In this document: piece by piece, positions 15,916-26,542 of the stretch | Layout: every line of letters begins with the position of its first letter | Position numbering within the stretch: the first letter of the stretch is position 1 | Assembly (NCBI RefSeq): GCF_001693435.1 | Contig: NZ_CM004509.1 | Location: forward strand, 2,170,001-2,234,000 | DNA: 64,000 bases | From: Gilliamella sp. wkB7 | GTDB lineage: Bacteria > Pseudomonadota > Gammaproteobacteria > Enterobacterales > Orbaceae | Direction: 5' to 3' | Translations under genes and position numbers: made by a program | Notes under the pieces: model-generated | Seen by the model: only the letters and a program-made list of their open reading frames with translations | Told to the model about the DNA's origin: nothing | Databases searched by the model: none

Positions 15916-16545
15916 AAGTTTTATTAAAAGAAAAATGCTATTTTGTCATTAAAGACTCAAAATTAAATTAATCATAATCAAGTTCAGAAAAGTGATTTTG
16001 AGAATACTGTGTAATAGTATGAGTTTTTTAGTATTTGGTAATGAGTTAAAAATAATTTAAAAATACTAAATAGAATAATAAATGCTTAAATTTCAAAAAA
16101 AATTAAAAAATTAAAAAATTAAATTATTATTAATCAATGCATTAAATCTTTTTTTATAAAAATATCAAAAATATTTCAATTTAAATTGAACTTTTTATGA
16201 TTTAGTTTGTCTATATTAACAGATTACGTTTTTTCATTTTTTGCCCTCCACTCGAATATTCGAGTGGATTTTTTTTATCTACGATTTTACTTGTAACTCA
16301 CTTTTCTACATTCGCATCGTTTTATATCGTCATATCATTCATGAAAGTCAATGATATATCAAAACTTATTGAACAATGATCAACAGTAAGTTAAGATTCA
16401 ATGATTTTTAACTTTCTAATAAAATAGAGTCATTTTTACTGTTATCAAGGCTTTTCTCTTTTGTTTAGTTTCTATGTCTAAATTGGCAAAGAAGTAGCAG
16501 GGTAATGAATGACATACAAATAATAAGTAAACAGAGAGAATTTTC
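15916..16545. other. AT-rich intergenic region with a terminator
   Basis: No gene is seen. The region 15916-16240 is very AT-rich. A strong terminator lies at 16247-16276, about 330 bases after the regulator's stop, leaving an unusually long 3' untranslated stretch or an unrecognised small RNA. Confidence 0.5.
16247..16276 (+). terminator. Strong rho-independent terminator
   Basis: An uninterrupted 22-bp palindrome (16247-16268, arms TCCACTCGAAT/ATTCGAGTGGA) is followed by eight T. Confidence 0.75.
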
Positions 16546-17442
16546 ATGTTATTTTCATCAAGGACAAAAGGGCACCTGATAGCGCTGATGACAGTGTTTG
16601 TTTGGGGAATAACTTATGTTGTAACCAAAGTTTTACTAACAGAATTTAAACCCATTGAAATTCTCTTTTTTCGATTTACCTTAGGTTATGCCACACTTTG
16701 GTTATTATCTCCTCGCTTTTTTGCTTGGCAGGGAATTAAACAAGAACTGATGTTCCTTGGTGCTGGTTTTTGTGGAGTAACGTGTTATTTTCTCTGTGAA
16801 AATATTGCATTAACATATACCACCGCGTCAAATGTTGGGGTGATTACCACATTAGCACCAGTGTTTACCGCGATATTGGCGATATTTTTCCTCAAAACTG
16901 AAAAACCAGCTAAAAGCTTTTATATCGGTTGTCTATTTTCGATGATTGGTATTGTGTTAATTACCTTAAATGGAAAATTTGTTTTATCGGTTAATCCCCT
17001 AGGCGATTTACTGGCGGTGTTTGCATGTCTATTTTGGGCATGTTATTCAATTTTAACGAAAAGAAGTAGTAACTATGGATACAATATTATTTTATTGACA
17101 CGAAGATTCTTTTTTTATGGTCTAATGTTTATGTTGCCAGCACTTTATTTATTTGATTTTGAATGGGATTTTTCAAGGTTTAATCAACCAGTCAACCTAT
17201 TAAATATCTTATTTTTAGGTGTGGGCGCATCTGCAATCTGTTTTGCTTCTTGGAATTATGCAGTGAAATTAGTTGGTGCAGTTAAAATTAGCATCTATAT
17301 TTATTTGGTACCAATTTTGACAATTATTAATGCAGTGTTAATTTTAGATGAACCTTTTACATGGATTGCGGCAATTGGTACATTATTTACACTTGGTGGC
17401 GTGCTGTTGTCCGAAGGTAAAATTAAACTTAAAAAACATTAA
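16546..17442 (+). CDS. EamA/DMT-family transporter
   Basis: This 298-residue protein has ten membrane segments arranged as two EamA repeats: MTVFVWGITYVVTKVLL at the start and a second repeat beginning near residue 150 with PLGDLLAVFACLFWACYSIL. EamA proteins of the drug/metabolite transporter superfamily mostly export amino acids or metabolites; substrate cannot be read from sequence. It stands alone, converging with the VirJ-like gene; a GAGAGAA site precedes the start. Confidence 0.88.
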   Translation: MLFSSRTKGHLIALMTVFVWGITYVVTKVLLTEFKPIEILFFRFTLGYATLWLLSPRFFAWQGIKQELMFLGAGFCGVTCYFLCENIALTYTTASNVGVITTLAPVFTAILAIFFLKTEKPAKSFYIGCLFSMIGIVLITLNGKFVLSVNPLGDLLAVFACLFWACYSILTKRSSNYGYNIILLTRRFFFYGLMFMLPALYLFDFEWDFSRFNQPVNLLNILFLGVGASAICFASWNYAVKLVGAVKISIYIYLVPILTIINAVLILDEPFTWIAAIGTLFTLGGVLLSEGKIKLKKH

Positions 17443-17500
17443 TATTCTAGCATGTTTTATTAATGCTTTGATTTAAAAAATATTACCCAAAGCGCTACAT

Positions 17501-18781
17501 TTATTGCATACGTTTATCGATAGCTTGCATAATAATTTGCCCTAAGTGCTCATAATTTTCATCAAAATGATGCCCACCTGGTAATTTAAAAGCCTCACCT
17601 TTCATCTCTGACTGTAGGCAGCCAGTATCCTCTTTTTCTTCTTCTCCATAAATACAGAATAATTTCTTTTCTGGGATCTGCGCAACCTCAGGTGCGGTTT
17701 TCATTTCATCACCAGATTGCCCAAGCCACCCGCTGACTTCTATTTCAAAATTAGCGTCTTTGGAAAAAGCTATCATGATTAATGCTTGAATACTATTTTG
17801 ATCTTCTTTAGATAAACGATTGTATAGTGCAGGTAAAATATCACCACCGAACGAATAGCCAGCTAATATAAACTTAGTTGTTCCCCACTTTTCACGATAC
17901 TGTTGCATTAAATAAGTTAAATCTTTAGCACTACGTTCAACCGAGCGATGTTGCCAAAACAGTTTTAATGCATCGACACCAACCACCGAGTAACCATGTG
18001 AGGCCATATATTCAGCTGAAACTTTATCTAAATCTCGCCATCCACCATCACCCGAATAATAAAAAGTTACGCTATTAGGATGTTGTTGTTTGTTTTTCGC
18101 GGGTAACTCAATGACGGGTAATGGTTTATGCTCATCAAATAAAATGGATGATAAATGTGAACTTAAAAGCTCGGTTGGTGATGCTTGATATTCACCAATT
18201 TCAGTTGTTACTTTAATCAGTTTTTGTTGGCGAGGAAAAATCGCAACTTGTTCATCAGGGGGATTGTTCCAAATAACTCGCCATGTTCCATGTGTAGCTT
18301 GATCTGGTAAAGGTGCCTCACAATCTTTATGATTTAAAGTGAACTCTATTGATAATGCTTTAGCGCTATCATCTTGTTGTTTAGAGAGCCAACGGTAAGC
18401 AAAAGCTGCACCTTCTTCCAAACCTGCAACTACAAATTTATGCTCATTTAATATTTTGGTTGCTTGATTAAAACGATTTTGTTGTTCATCACAACTTGCC
18501 TGAGGTTTTAATTCAAATTGAACCAATTTAGTACCCATCTTTTCAGATAAATCTAATAATTGTTGTTCAGTAAAAAAATCTTTTTGCGTAGCAACAATAA
18601 TCGCAGCTGCTTCTGCTGAATTTTTGGGGTTAGCTAATATTACTGAAAAATCATTATTTATGGTGATGGTTTTTACAGTTGCACTGCTACTATTTTTTAT
18701 ATAATACCCGCCAATAAACACAAGCAAGATAATCAGTAATATGACAATTAATACCAAAAAATAGCGTATGAAATTTTTCAT
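17501..18781 (-). CDS. AcvB/VirJ-like periplasmic hydrolase
   Basis: This 426-residue protein has an N-terminal membrane anchor (about residues 8-28) and a C-terminal alpha/beta-hydrolase domain of the VirJ type: FYYSGDGGWRDLD, the nucleophile elbow GYSFGGD near residue 312, and a late GGHHFDENY histidine near residue 403. Agrobacterium AcvB and relatives hydrolyse lysyl-phosphatidylglycerol in the periplasm. Here the gene begins four bases after mprF, which makes that lipid, so the pair should set its level. The first half (residues 40-210) is a second, degenerate domain as in AcvB. Confidence 0.85.
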   Translation of the reverse strand: MKNFIRYFLVLIVILLIILLVFIGGYYIKNSSSATVKTITINNDFSVILANPKNSAEAAAIIVATQKDFFTEQQLLDLSEKMGTKLVQFELKPQASCDEQQNRFNQATKILNEHKFVVAGLEEGAAFAYRWLSKQQDDSAKALSIEFTLNHKDCEAPLPDQATHGTWRVIWNNPPDEQVAIFPRQQKLIKVTTEIGEYQASPTELLSSHLSSILFDEHKPLPVIELPAKNKQQHPNSVTFYYSGDGGWRDLDKVSAEYMASHGYSVVGVDALKLFWQHRSVERSAKDLTYLMQQYREKWGTTKFILAGYSFGGDILPALYNRLSKEDQNSIQALIMIAFSKDANFEIEVSGWLGQSGDEMKTAPEVAQIPEKKLFCIYGEEEKEDTGCLQSEMKGEAFKLPGGHHFDENYEHLGQIIMQAIDKRMQ

Positions 18782-18785
18782 AAGA

Positions 18786-21386
18786 TCAGATCTTTTTCTT
18801 TTTTAAGCCAGTTAATCCACCCGAAATCAGCATAGTGGTATCAATTAAAGCAACAAATGGATCAAGTCCTGAAGGAACAGCCATATAACGCGGTTCCCAA
18901 TGAGTTGCAAATTTGTCTTTAAAACGACGTAATCCTTGAAAATTATAAAACCGACCACCGCGCCTAAATACTAACGCACCTAGCCTTTGAATTAATGGGG
19001 CTCCACGTCTTCTTTGCATGCCTGATAGAGGTACCATACCTAAACTAAAGTATTTAAATCCTTTTTCTTTATAATGCAGTATTAAGCCAATCATTAAAAA
19101 TTCCATGGTTAGTTTAGGAATATTTTGAGCAAACCTCATTAGATCGATGCTAGCTGAGTAATGTTGATTTGTTTCAAGTAAATTGACAAAAGCAATAATG
19201 CGACCTTCAAATTTGATAGTAGCAATAGTGAAATTATCTAAATATGGTTTTGAAAAAGATCCCAATGAAAATTGTTTTTCTTTGGAGTGTTTGTTTTTTA
19301 GCCATGCATCAGATATAACTTTTAACTCATCAAGTGGTGCAGAACCTGGCGCATAAAATTCAAGACTAAGTCCGTCGCGTTGGCATCTGTTCCATGTATA
19401 ACGAAGATCTTTATATCCTTTAGATGAAAGATTAAACTCTTCTAAATCAACTAAAGCCTCTTCGCCTAATTTTATGGTTCGTAAACCAATATCCATATAA
19501 AAAGGTAAATTGGTGGCTTTAACTTGATAAAAAACTGGGCGAAGATGATGGGCATCACATAAATCTCGAAAAGCCCATATTAAATCAGCACGTTTAGTAT
19601 TATCGCCAATCGGATCATACAGTGCTACCATGCTTCTGCCACGTTTAGCATACATGATGAAAGCAGTGTGTGATTCATTGAATAACAGTGATTTATCGCC
19701 AGTCATGGCCAGTCCACCTTCTGGCTGAGCTGAATCTAAAATAATTTGATGAGCTTTGATTAACTCTTCGCGTTTTGGACTATTTAAAATTGGCAAAGCA
19801 GGATGAAATAGCCAATAGAGCATAATACAAATTAATAAAATAAAACTACCCAAGGTTGCTCTTAATGCACGCGGCACTCGGGTATCTAATTCAAATTGCC
19901 ACCATAATGAATGGTTGTAAGGTACATCTTGATAAATAAATAATATTAACCATACAAGAACCGCAATTAAGCAAAAACAGACAGCAAAGGATTTAATCGG
20001 AAAAGGTAATACATTTAATCGACTTTTGCGATAAAAAGCGTGTCTAAAATAGATTAATAACATTGCAATCGTTAATAAAGTACCAGCTTCTATCCAATGT
20101 AACCCCCTTAAAAGTGAGCAGATGCTACCTAAAAACAATAAAATGACCGAAGCACCCCAAGCTGAATAAAGTCTTCGGCGTAGACCCACTGCTAAAAGTA
20201 AACATAAAACACCGATTAAACTCGCGACTAGATGAGCAGTATTAATTATTTTATTGGGAATAAATGTACTGACTAAGTAGTGATTAAATCCGGGAAGAAC
20301 ACTTGAAAACATCATTACTACACCCGCAAAAAATACAGCAGCAGCCATAATAATAGCTGCAATACCGGTTTCTGTTTCTTTAACTTCAGGCATAGTAAAA
20401 AGATGCTTGCTTTCATTTATTAAAAGTAGAAAACTCGCTATAAAAAGTGGTATTAAAATATAAATAATACGATAAATAATTAACGCAACAGTTAACGACG
20501 CAGCTCCAATTTCAGATGAAAATGCAGCCAACATTACTGCTTCAAATACCCCTACACCCCCAGGAATATGACTTAGCACTCCAGCAACTAAAGCCAAAAT
20601 ATAGATCATAATAAAGGTAATAAAATGGGGTTGTACTGGTAATAAAAAGTAAAGAATGGCTCCAGCTAAAACAGTATCAATTAAAGTAATTACAAATTGG
20701 TAAAATGCAAGGCGTAAATTAGGTAAACGTATCGACCAGTGAAATAGTTGGAATAATTGAGTGTCTTTATTCGGTTTTGTTTCTAATCGATTGCAATATA
20801 AAAAGATTAGCATGACGACATAAAGACAAATTATGCCACTCGAAATTAACCATATCCAGTTTTTTGATAAATGCAATGCCAGCATAGTATTTTTAGTATT
20901 GATTAAGGCTGCTAGCGTGGCCAGTAGGGGTAGGGTAAGTCCTAATGATAACGTAACAAATATCGACATTCTGGCTATGTCGATAGTCGTTAATCCTTGT
21001 TTGAAATATAATCGGCAGCGAATTGCACCACCAGATAATGCTGATAAACCGATCGCATTGCCAATGGCTGAAGCACAAATACCACCAAGCGTTATAACCG
21101 ATGGCTTTAATTTTACACCTGCATATCGTGTTGCAGACCATTCGCAGCCAATAAGCATCAAATAACTGCCTATAGCAGATAAACAAGAAAATAAAATAGC
21201 TTTAATTGAAAGTGTGTCAGCCGCATTTTTTAAATCGCATAGATTAATATCTTTAAGTAGATGCCAGCATAAAATAAGTGCAACAAAGAAGATGGATAAT
21301 CCAAACAGTAACGTTATAAATTGACGATAGCGAGTGAAGTATTCTATCAATTGCCAAGGTAGAACTTTACGCGCTAATATTTTCAC
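18786..21386 (-). CDS. mprF: Lysylphosphatidylglycerol synthetase/flippase MprF
   Basis: This 866-residue protein has an N-terminal multi-span flippase domain (to about residue 500, including GLSALSGGAIRCRLYF and HIPGGVGVFEAVMLA) and a C-terminal GNAT-like aminoacyltransferase domain (EGGLAMTGDKSLLFN, DPIGD, KYFSLGMVPLSG). MprF moves an amino acid, usually lysine, from tRNA to phosphatidylglycerol and flips the product, lowering the negative charge of the membrane and giving resistance to cationic peptides. Full length for the family. It is co-transcribed with the AcvB/VirJ-like hydrolase. In an insect gut this fits defence against host peptides (inference). Confidence 0.93.
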   Translation of the reverse strand: MKILARKVLPWQLIEYFTRYRQFITLLFGLSIFFVALILCWHLLKDINLCDLKNAADTLSIKAILFSCLSAIGSYLMLIGCEWSATRYAGVKLKPSVITLGGICASAIGNAIGLSALSGGAIRCRLYFKQGLTTIDIARMSIFVTLSLGLTLPLLATLAALINTKNTMLALHLSKNWIWLISSGIICLYVVMLIFLYCNRLETKPNKDTQLFQLFHWSIRLPNLRLAFYQFVITLIDTVLAGAILYFLLPVQPHFITFIMIYILALVAGVLSHIPGGVGVFEAVMLAAFSSEIGAASLTVALIIYRIIYILIPLFIASFLLLINESKHLFTMPEVKETETGIAAIIMAAAVFFAGVVMMFSSVLPGFNHYLVSTFIPNKIINTAHLVASLIGVLCLLLAVGLRRRLYSAWGASVILLFLGSICSLLRGLHWIEAGTLLTIAMLLIYFRHAFYRKSRLNVLPFPIKSFAVCFCLIAVLVWLILFIYQDVPYNHSLWWQFELDTRVPRALRATLGSFILLICIMLYWLFHPALPILNSPKREELIKAHQIILDSAQPEGGLAMTGDKSLLFNESHTAFIMYAKRGRSMVALYDPIGDNTKRADLIWAFRDLCDAHHLRPVFYQVKATNLPFYMDIGLRTIKLGEEALVDLEEFNLSSKGYKDLRYTWNRCQRDGLSLEFYAPGSAPLDELKVISDAWLKNKHSKEKQFSLGSFSKPYLDNFTIATIKFEGRIIAFVNLLETNQHYSASIDLMRFAQNIPKLTMEFLMIGLILHYKEKGFKYFSLGMVPLSGMQRRRGAPLIQRLGALVFRRGGRFYNFQGLRRFKDKFATHWEPRYMAVPSGLDPFVALIDTTMLISGGLTGLKKKKI

Positions 21387-21759
21387 GTGAGCAACTCCAA
21401 TACGTGCTTCAATAGGATTTCAGATTGGCGCATTCTACCGTTGCAAACTAATGAAAACAATCGTGAGAAACTAAAGGAAATTTAAAAAAAATATTAATCA
21501 TTAGAATTTTTTTACAATAATTGTCTATTTATTGAATGTTGAATAGGCTAAAGGAGCAGATTAATGGAATCGAATTAATGATTATTGTTAAACACAAATC
21601 AAAGAATAATGAATTATCTAATAACTTAATATTTTCAAGCTTAATTAAATTAATAGCCATCCAATTGTGGTAATCTATTTAATTTAGGTTTAGCAAAATC
21701 TTTACCAAAATTTTTAAATTGCTATTTTCACATTAATTAAATGGATAATTATAAATTAA
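21387..21759. other. Divergent promoter region
   Basis: This AT-rich gap separates the divergent mprF and HD-hydrolase genes. It must contain both promoters. No clear operator, RNA or small gene was seen. Confidence 0.4.
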
Positions 21760-22440
21760 ATGAGCACAGACCAATCAATTGAATTAACACAAGAACAATA
21801 TCAGATTATTGAAAAAATAAGAGTTTATGTTAAGCAAAAGCTTGCTAATGATTTTTCAGGTCATGACATGGCACATATTGAGCGCGTAGTTGGATTAGCA
21901 AAAAAAATTTTACCTTGCGAACCAAAAGCTAATGCCTTTATCGTAATTTTAAGTGCTTATCTGCATGATGTCATTGATGAAAAAGTTATTAATGATGTCA
22001 ATCAAGCGACAAATGAATTATATAATTATCTAAACTCACTTAACATTTTAAGTGATGATATAAAAATGATATTTGATATTATTGAAAATATGTCTTATCG
22101 AAAAAATCTAATTGGTAAAAAAACATTATCGTTAGAAGGGCAAATTGTACAAGATGCTGATCGCTTAGATGCCATTGGAGCAATAGGGATTGGACGAACG
22201 TTTTATTATGGAGGTAATAAACATAATATTATGCACGATCCAACTATTTTACCAAGAACGGTTATCAATGAAGAAAATTATAAACTGCCCAATACTGTAA
22301 TTAATCATTTCTATGAAAAACTGTTTCTACTTAAAGATATGATGAACACAGAAAAGGCCAAAAAACTGGCTATATCGAGACATAATTTGTTAGTTGAATT
22401 TGTTAAACAATTTGAAAAAGAGTGGCAAGGTAAAGATTGA
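21760..22440 (+). CDS. HD-domain phosphohydrolase
   Basis: This 226-residue protein has the HD metal-binding pattern: DFSGHDMAHIERVV near residue 32, AYLHDVIDEK near residue 68 and QDADRLDAIGAIGIGRTF near residue 130. It resembles the YedJ group of E. coli, small HD proteins predicted to act on nucleotides; the substrate is unknown. It is a single gene followed by its own terminator. Confidence 0.85.
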   Translation: MSTDQSIELTQEQYQIIEKIRVYVKQKLANDFSGHDMAHIERVVGLAKKILPCEPKANAFIVILSAYLHDVIDEKVINDVNQATNELYNYLNSLNILSDDIKMIFDIIENMSYRKNLIGKKTLSLEGQIVQDADRLDAIGAIGIGRTFYYGGNKHNIMHDPTILPRTVINEENYKLPNTVINHFYEKLFLLKDMMNTEKAKKLAISRHNLLVEFVKQFEKEWQGKD

Positions 22441-22527
22441 TCTTACTATGGTCAATTGATTGATAGCAATGTCCTTAACATTATAATTGATTACCATTTT
22501 TAAATGGTATGTCTAGGAATGATGATG

Positions 22528-22558
22528 ACCTTATTTATTAATAAAAATAAGGTTTTTT
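22528..22558 (+). terminator. Terminator of the HD-hydrolase gene
   Basis: ACCTTATTT pairs with AAATAAGGT and is followed by five T. Confidence 0.65.
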
Positions 22559-22603
22559 ATCGTTTGATTTAGCGATCTCCGATAAAAAGAACGCTACTTT
22601 GTA

Positions 22604-23527
22604 TCAAAAAGGAATAGGGGCGTCAACTAACCATAGCACAGTTGGTAATGTTATCAAACTTAACAAGGTACTCATTAACGTTGCACTTGAAACCAGTTCA
22701 GGGTTGGTATCAAATTGGACCGACATTAGAGTAGTATTAGCAGCGCTTGGCATTGCAGCTAATACAATTAATACTTGTTTATAAACAGGTAAAATTGGCA
22801 TAAAGTAGACCATACAAGCGGCGACCAATGGTGAAATTATCATGCGGGTTAATAATGAAAATGAAAGTTTAGGGTAATCAAGCTGTGTGATCTTTATTTT
22901 AGCCAGTTGCATTCCTAAAATAATCATAATAACTACAATAGATGAATCCCCAATCATGCCAATGGATGTCATAATTGATTTAGATAAAGGGATATGGCAT
23001 AACTGAAAGATAATACCTAAAAATGCACCATAAGCAACAGGCATACGGATTACTTTATTAATAACATCTTTTTGGCTGACAATATCACTATGAGAACTCC
23101 CTTTTACCGCATAATAAATACCAACCGTACTCATCACAAATTGTTGTAATACCATCATAATTACACCAAGATCAAACCCTATGCTACCAAAAAATACTAA
23201 TAGTACAGGGGTTCCGTAATTACCGTTATTCATAAAACAAGAGCTTAAAATCATGGCACAACGTTCTTTAGTCGAATATTTCATGATTATTGACCAAATT
23301 GAGATGATGCATACTAATGATAAGCAAAGTCCTAAAATATAAAAAATGTAATATAGGTAATCAATGGTTAGTGTATGGATATAAAAAGTTTTAAATGCTA
23401 AAAAAGGCGAAAGCACATACAGTGACATTTTTGATAGATTAGCTACATCAAATTTTAATATTTTCTGGGAAATAAACCCGACAATAAAAATACAAAAAAT
23501 AGGAAATAAAATAATAAAAAATTGCAT
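22604..23527 (-). CDS. AEC-family transporter
   Basis: This 307-residue membrane protein has ten predicted spans and belongs to the auxin efflux carrier family: IFPIFCIFIVGFISQK at the start, a conserved NNGNYGTPVLLVFFG in the middle and AAMPSAANTTLMSVQFDTN near the end. Bacterial members move dicarboxylates or other organic anions; the substrate is unknown. AGGA precedes the ATG. It lies 24 bases beyond the glnD stop, so it may be read with glnD. Confidence 0.88.
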   Translation of the reverse strand: MQFFIILFPIFCIFIVGFISQKILKFDVANLSKMSLYVLSPFLAFKTFYIHTLTIDYLYYIFYILGLCLSLVCIISIWSIIMKYSTKERCAMILSSCFMNNGNYGTPVLLVFFGSIGFDLGVIMMVLQQFVMSTVGIYYAVKGSSHSDIVSQKDVINKVIRMPVAYGAFLGIIFQLCHIPLSKSIMTSIGMIGDSSIVVIMIILGMQLAKIKITQLDYPKLSFSLLTRMIISPLVAACMVYFMPILPVYKQVLIVLAAMPSAANTTLMSVQFDTNPELVSSATLMSTLLSLITLPTVLWLVDAPIPF

Positions 23528-23551
23528 AAACCATATCCTGGATTTGAATAA

Positions 23552-26215
23552 TTAATTTAATAATTCAATAGCATTAACAATTGCTTCTCGTAATTGATAA
23601 CAGGTATTATCATCAAGTGCATTATTATTTTTATCAGTTAAGATAAATAAATCCTCAATGTGTTCGCCGATAGTTGCAATTTTAGCACTACTCAATGATA
23701 AATCTAAATTGGCAAATACTTCACCGACACATGCAAGTAATCCTGGTCTATCTAATGCAATCAGTTCCATGTACGTTTGCTTTTCATTGAAAGCAGATAA
23801 AAAATTAACTTGTGTTGGTACCAAAAACGATCGTAATCTTTGTTTGGGTGGTTTAACTGTCACACCTTTGTAAACTGGTTGTTGAAGGGCTTTAGTTAGC
23901 GCTTGTATAATGCTTGGATGCCTGTCCTTTTGTAATGTTTGACCATTCGGCTCTAATACAATAAAAGTATCAAGTGCAAATCCTTTTTTATTTGTAATAA
24001 TTAGGGCATCATGGATGCTTAAGTTATGATTATTAAGAGTATTACATACTGTAGCAAACAGATAAGGTCTATCAGGCGAATAAATAATTATTTCAGTACC
24101 ACCATGATAAGGATTTGGATTAATCGATACCAGTATTTGGTTTAAATCATGCGTTAATAAATTTTGTACATGCCAGACAATTTGTTCTGTCGTGTACCGC
24201 AGAAAGTAGTCAATGCGATAATCTAACCAAAGATTTTTTATTTTCTGTTCATCATAATTTTGCTTAAGTAAGATAGTCAATGCTTCCTGTTTATGTTGAC
24301 GAGCAATGCTTCGTTGCTCTGGTATTTGATTGATACCAGAATCAAACGATCGTTTTGCTGTTTCATACAGTTGGCGCATTAAGCTTTGCTTCCAACTATT
24401 CCAAAGGGTTTCATTTGTTGCACAGACATCGGCAACAGTCAAACATAGTAAATATTGTAAACGTTGTTCACTTTTTACAATTTGAATAAATTCGCTGATA
24501 ACTGCCGGATCTTGCAGATCACGACTTTGGGCCGTTACAGACATAAGTAAGTGATAACGTACTAACCAAATGATTAAATCTGTATCTCTAGACTCTAATT
24601 CATGTAATTTGCAGAATTTTTCTACTAATCTAGCACCTATTTCAGAGTGGTCACCATGATAGCCTTTACCAATATCATGAAATAAACCAGTAATAACCAG
24701 TAGTTCAGGTTTAGATAATTTAGCAAAAACTTTAGAACTATTAGGGTGTCTTTGTTTGCCCAATTCTGTTTTAAGGCTATCAAGTTCAAGCAGTAAGCGA
24801 ATGGTGTGTTCATCAACGGTATAAACATGGAACAGATCAAACTGCATCATCCCCGCAATATGTTTCCAACCTGGTATATAGGCAGTAAGGATGCCATATT
24901 GATGCATTGGTAAGATTGCTTTTTTTATCGCATCTGGGTGTTTAATAATTTTCATAAACAGTGATCTTGCTTTTGCATCTTCACTGAGTAGTGTGGTTAA
25001 TTGTCTTCGCGCTGAACGTAGTTGTCTAATCGTGTTTGAATAAAGTCCAATAATTTGTGGATTAAGCAATATCGTATAAAAAAGTTGCATAATCATAACC
25101 GGATCTTTTTTAAATAGATTGTCATCTTTTACATCAATGAGTTTTTCCCTAATCTGAAAATGTTCATCTATATCATATATTTTATTTTTTGGATTGAGCT
25201 CCAGTATCGTCTCATCAAAAAGCTGTAATAACATCTGATTGAGCTCAGTAATATTGCAGGCAACACAATAATAATCATGCATCATTTTTTCGACTGGAGT
25301 ATTGCCTTGACCTTGATAACCAAGCATATTAGCAATGCTTAACTGGCGATCAAACAGTAAGCGATTATCATAACGCGTTATGACACTATGTAGTGCAAAG
25401 CGCATGCGCCATAAGAATTTTCGACATGTTTTAAAGTCTTCAATATCTTCAGGAGTTAAATAATCAAAGTGAGCTATTTTTTGTAAGAATTCTTCACCAA
25501 AATGACGAATTGCAATCCACTGTACGATTTGCATATCGCGAAGTCCACCGGGGCTATTTTTTAAATCAGGCTCGAGATTATAACTGGTACTATGATATTG
25601 CTTATGACGATCTTGTTGTTCTTTAACTTTAGCTCGGAAAAAAGAAGCTGAAGGCCAGATCTTATCACTAAAGATATGTTTACGCAGTTCATCTAATAAT
25701 GATTGATTACCAGCGACTATTCTTGACTCAATCAAGTTCGTCATTATGGTAATATCATTTTTGGCTTCTTGTAGACAAGTCTTTAACGTTCTAACACTAT
25801 GACCTATATCTAAATGAAGATCCCAAAGCAAACGAATTAACTCACTGATTCTTTGTTCAATATCTTTAGCACATGGATAATCACTTAATATTAATATATC
25901 AATATCCGATAATGGATGAAGTTCAGTCCGTCCATATCCGCCAACGGCAATCAAAGCTATACGGTTTTGTTTAAAAACAGAGGAGACTTGTTCAGGAATT
26001 TGAAAATAACACCATAAACGTTGCAACAACTCATCAATAAAATGGCTGCGTAAATGCACTAAAATATCAATATCGACATTTTGTTTAAATTGTGTGACAG
26101 ACCATTGTTGAAAGTCATTAAGTTGTTGTTTGAGGTAGTCAATATTTATCTGCTCATCGCTAAAATTAAGCGGCGAATTAGGGTAAAACGTATGCATTTG
26201 AGTCATAGTCATCAT
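23552..26215 (-). CDS. glnD: [Protein-PII] uridylyltransferase/uridylyl-removing enzyme GlnD
   Basis: This 887-residue protein is the nitrogen sensor that adds UMP to PII when glutamine is low and removes it when glutamine is high. The nucleotidyltransferase motif GGYGRTELHPLSDIDIL lies near residue 93, the HD hydrolase motif GLFHDIGKGYHGDHSEIG near 510, and two ACT glutamine-binding domains fill the C-terminus (EIIIYSPDRPYLFATVC and ELIALDRPGLLACVG). Length fits E. coli GlnD (890). No PII gene is in the window. Confidence 0.96.
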   Translation of the reverse strand: MMTMTQMHTFYPNSPLNFSDEQINIDYLKQQLNDFQQWSVTQFKQNVDIDILVHLRSHFIDELLQRLWCYFQIPEQVSSVFKQNRIALIAVGGYGRTELHPLSDIDILILSDYPCAKDIEQRISELIRLLWDLHLDIGHSVRTLKTCLQEAKNDITIMTNLIESRIVAGNQSLLDELRKHIFSDKIWPSASFFRAKVKEQQDRHKQYHSTSYNLEPDLKNSPGGLRDMQIVQWIAIRHFGEEFLQKIAHFDYLTPEDIEDFKTCRKFLWRMRFALHSVITRYDNRLLFDRQLSIANMLGYQGQGNTPVEKMMHDYYCVACNITELNQMLLQLFDETILELNPKNKIYDIDEHFQIREKLIDVKDDNLFKKDPVMIMQLFYTILLNPQIIGLYSNTIRQLRSARRQLTTLLSEDAKARSLFMKIIKHPDAIKKAILPMHQYGILTAYIPGWKHIAGMMQFDLFHVYTVDEHTIRLLLELDSLKTELGKQRHPNSSKVFAKLSKPELLVITGLFHDIGKGYHGDHSEIGARLVEKFCKLHELESRDTDLIIWLVRYHLLMSVTAQSRDLQDPAVISEFIQIVKSEQRLQYLLCLTVADVCATNETLWNSWKQSLMRQLYETAKRSFDSGINQIPEQRSIARQHKQEALTILLKQNYDEQKIKNLWLDYRIDYFLRYTTEQIVWHVQNLLTHDLNQILVSINPNPYHGGTEIIIYSPDRPYLFATVCNTLNNHNLSIHDALIITNKKGFALDTFIVLEPNGQTLQKDRHPSIIQALTKALQQPVYKGVTVKPPKQRLRSFLVPTQVNFLSAFNEKQTYMELIALDRPGLLACVGEVFANLDLSLSSAKIATIGEHIEDLFILTDKNNNALDDNTCYQLREAIVNAIELLN

Positions 26216-26542
26216 ATCAAATTAGGATGATTCATTTGTCATATCGTTACCTGATTTTAAAGCACTGTCAAGTTACAGTTATTTGAATTGTTTATAAGTT
26301 TTAAAAATAATTCCTCCTATTTAATTGATAAAACAATGTTATGTAAATTGGTCAGTTAATGGATACTAGATTTGTATGTGATAATCAATTAATTATTAAA
26401 TAATAAATACTAAATACTAATAATCATGTTATAAATTATAAAAACGATTATTAGTATTTTTATACAATTTTTTGAATAAAAAGGAACTTTAAAGGTTCCT
26501 CTTGTAAAAAAGTTTGAGGTTAACTATACGTTTAAGTAAAAA
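26216..26542. other. Intergenic region between glnD and nrdB
   Basis: Both neighbours are on the minus strand. The part next to nrdB holds the nrdAB terminator (26475-26500); the rest is AT-rich and should hold the glnD promoter. No small gene is seen. Confidence 0.5.
26475..26500 (-). terminator. Terminator of nrdAB
   Basis: On the minus strand AGGAAC and GTTCCT pair around CTTTAAA, followed by TTTTTATT. It lies about 40 bases after the nrdB stop. Confidence 0.7.
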
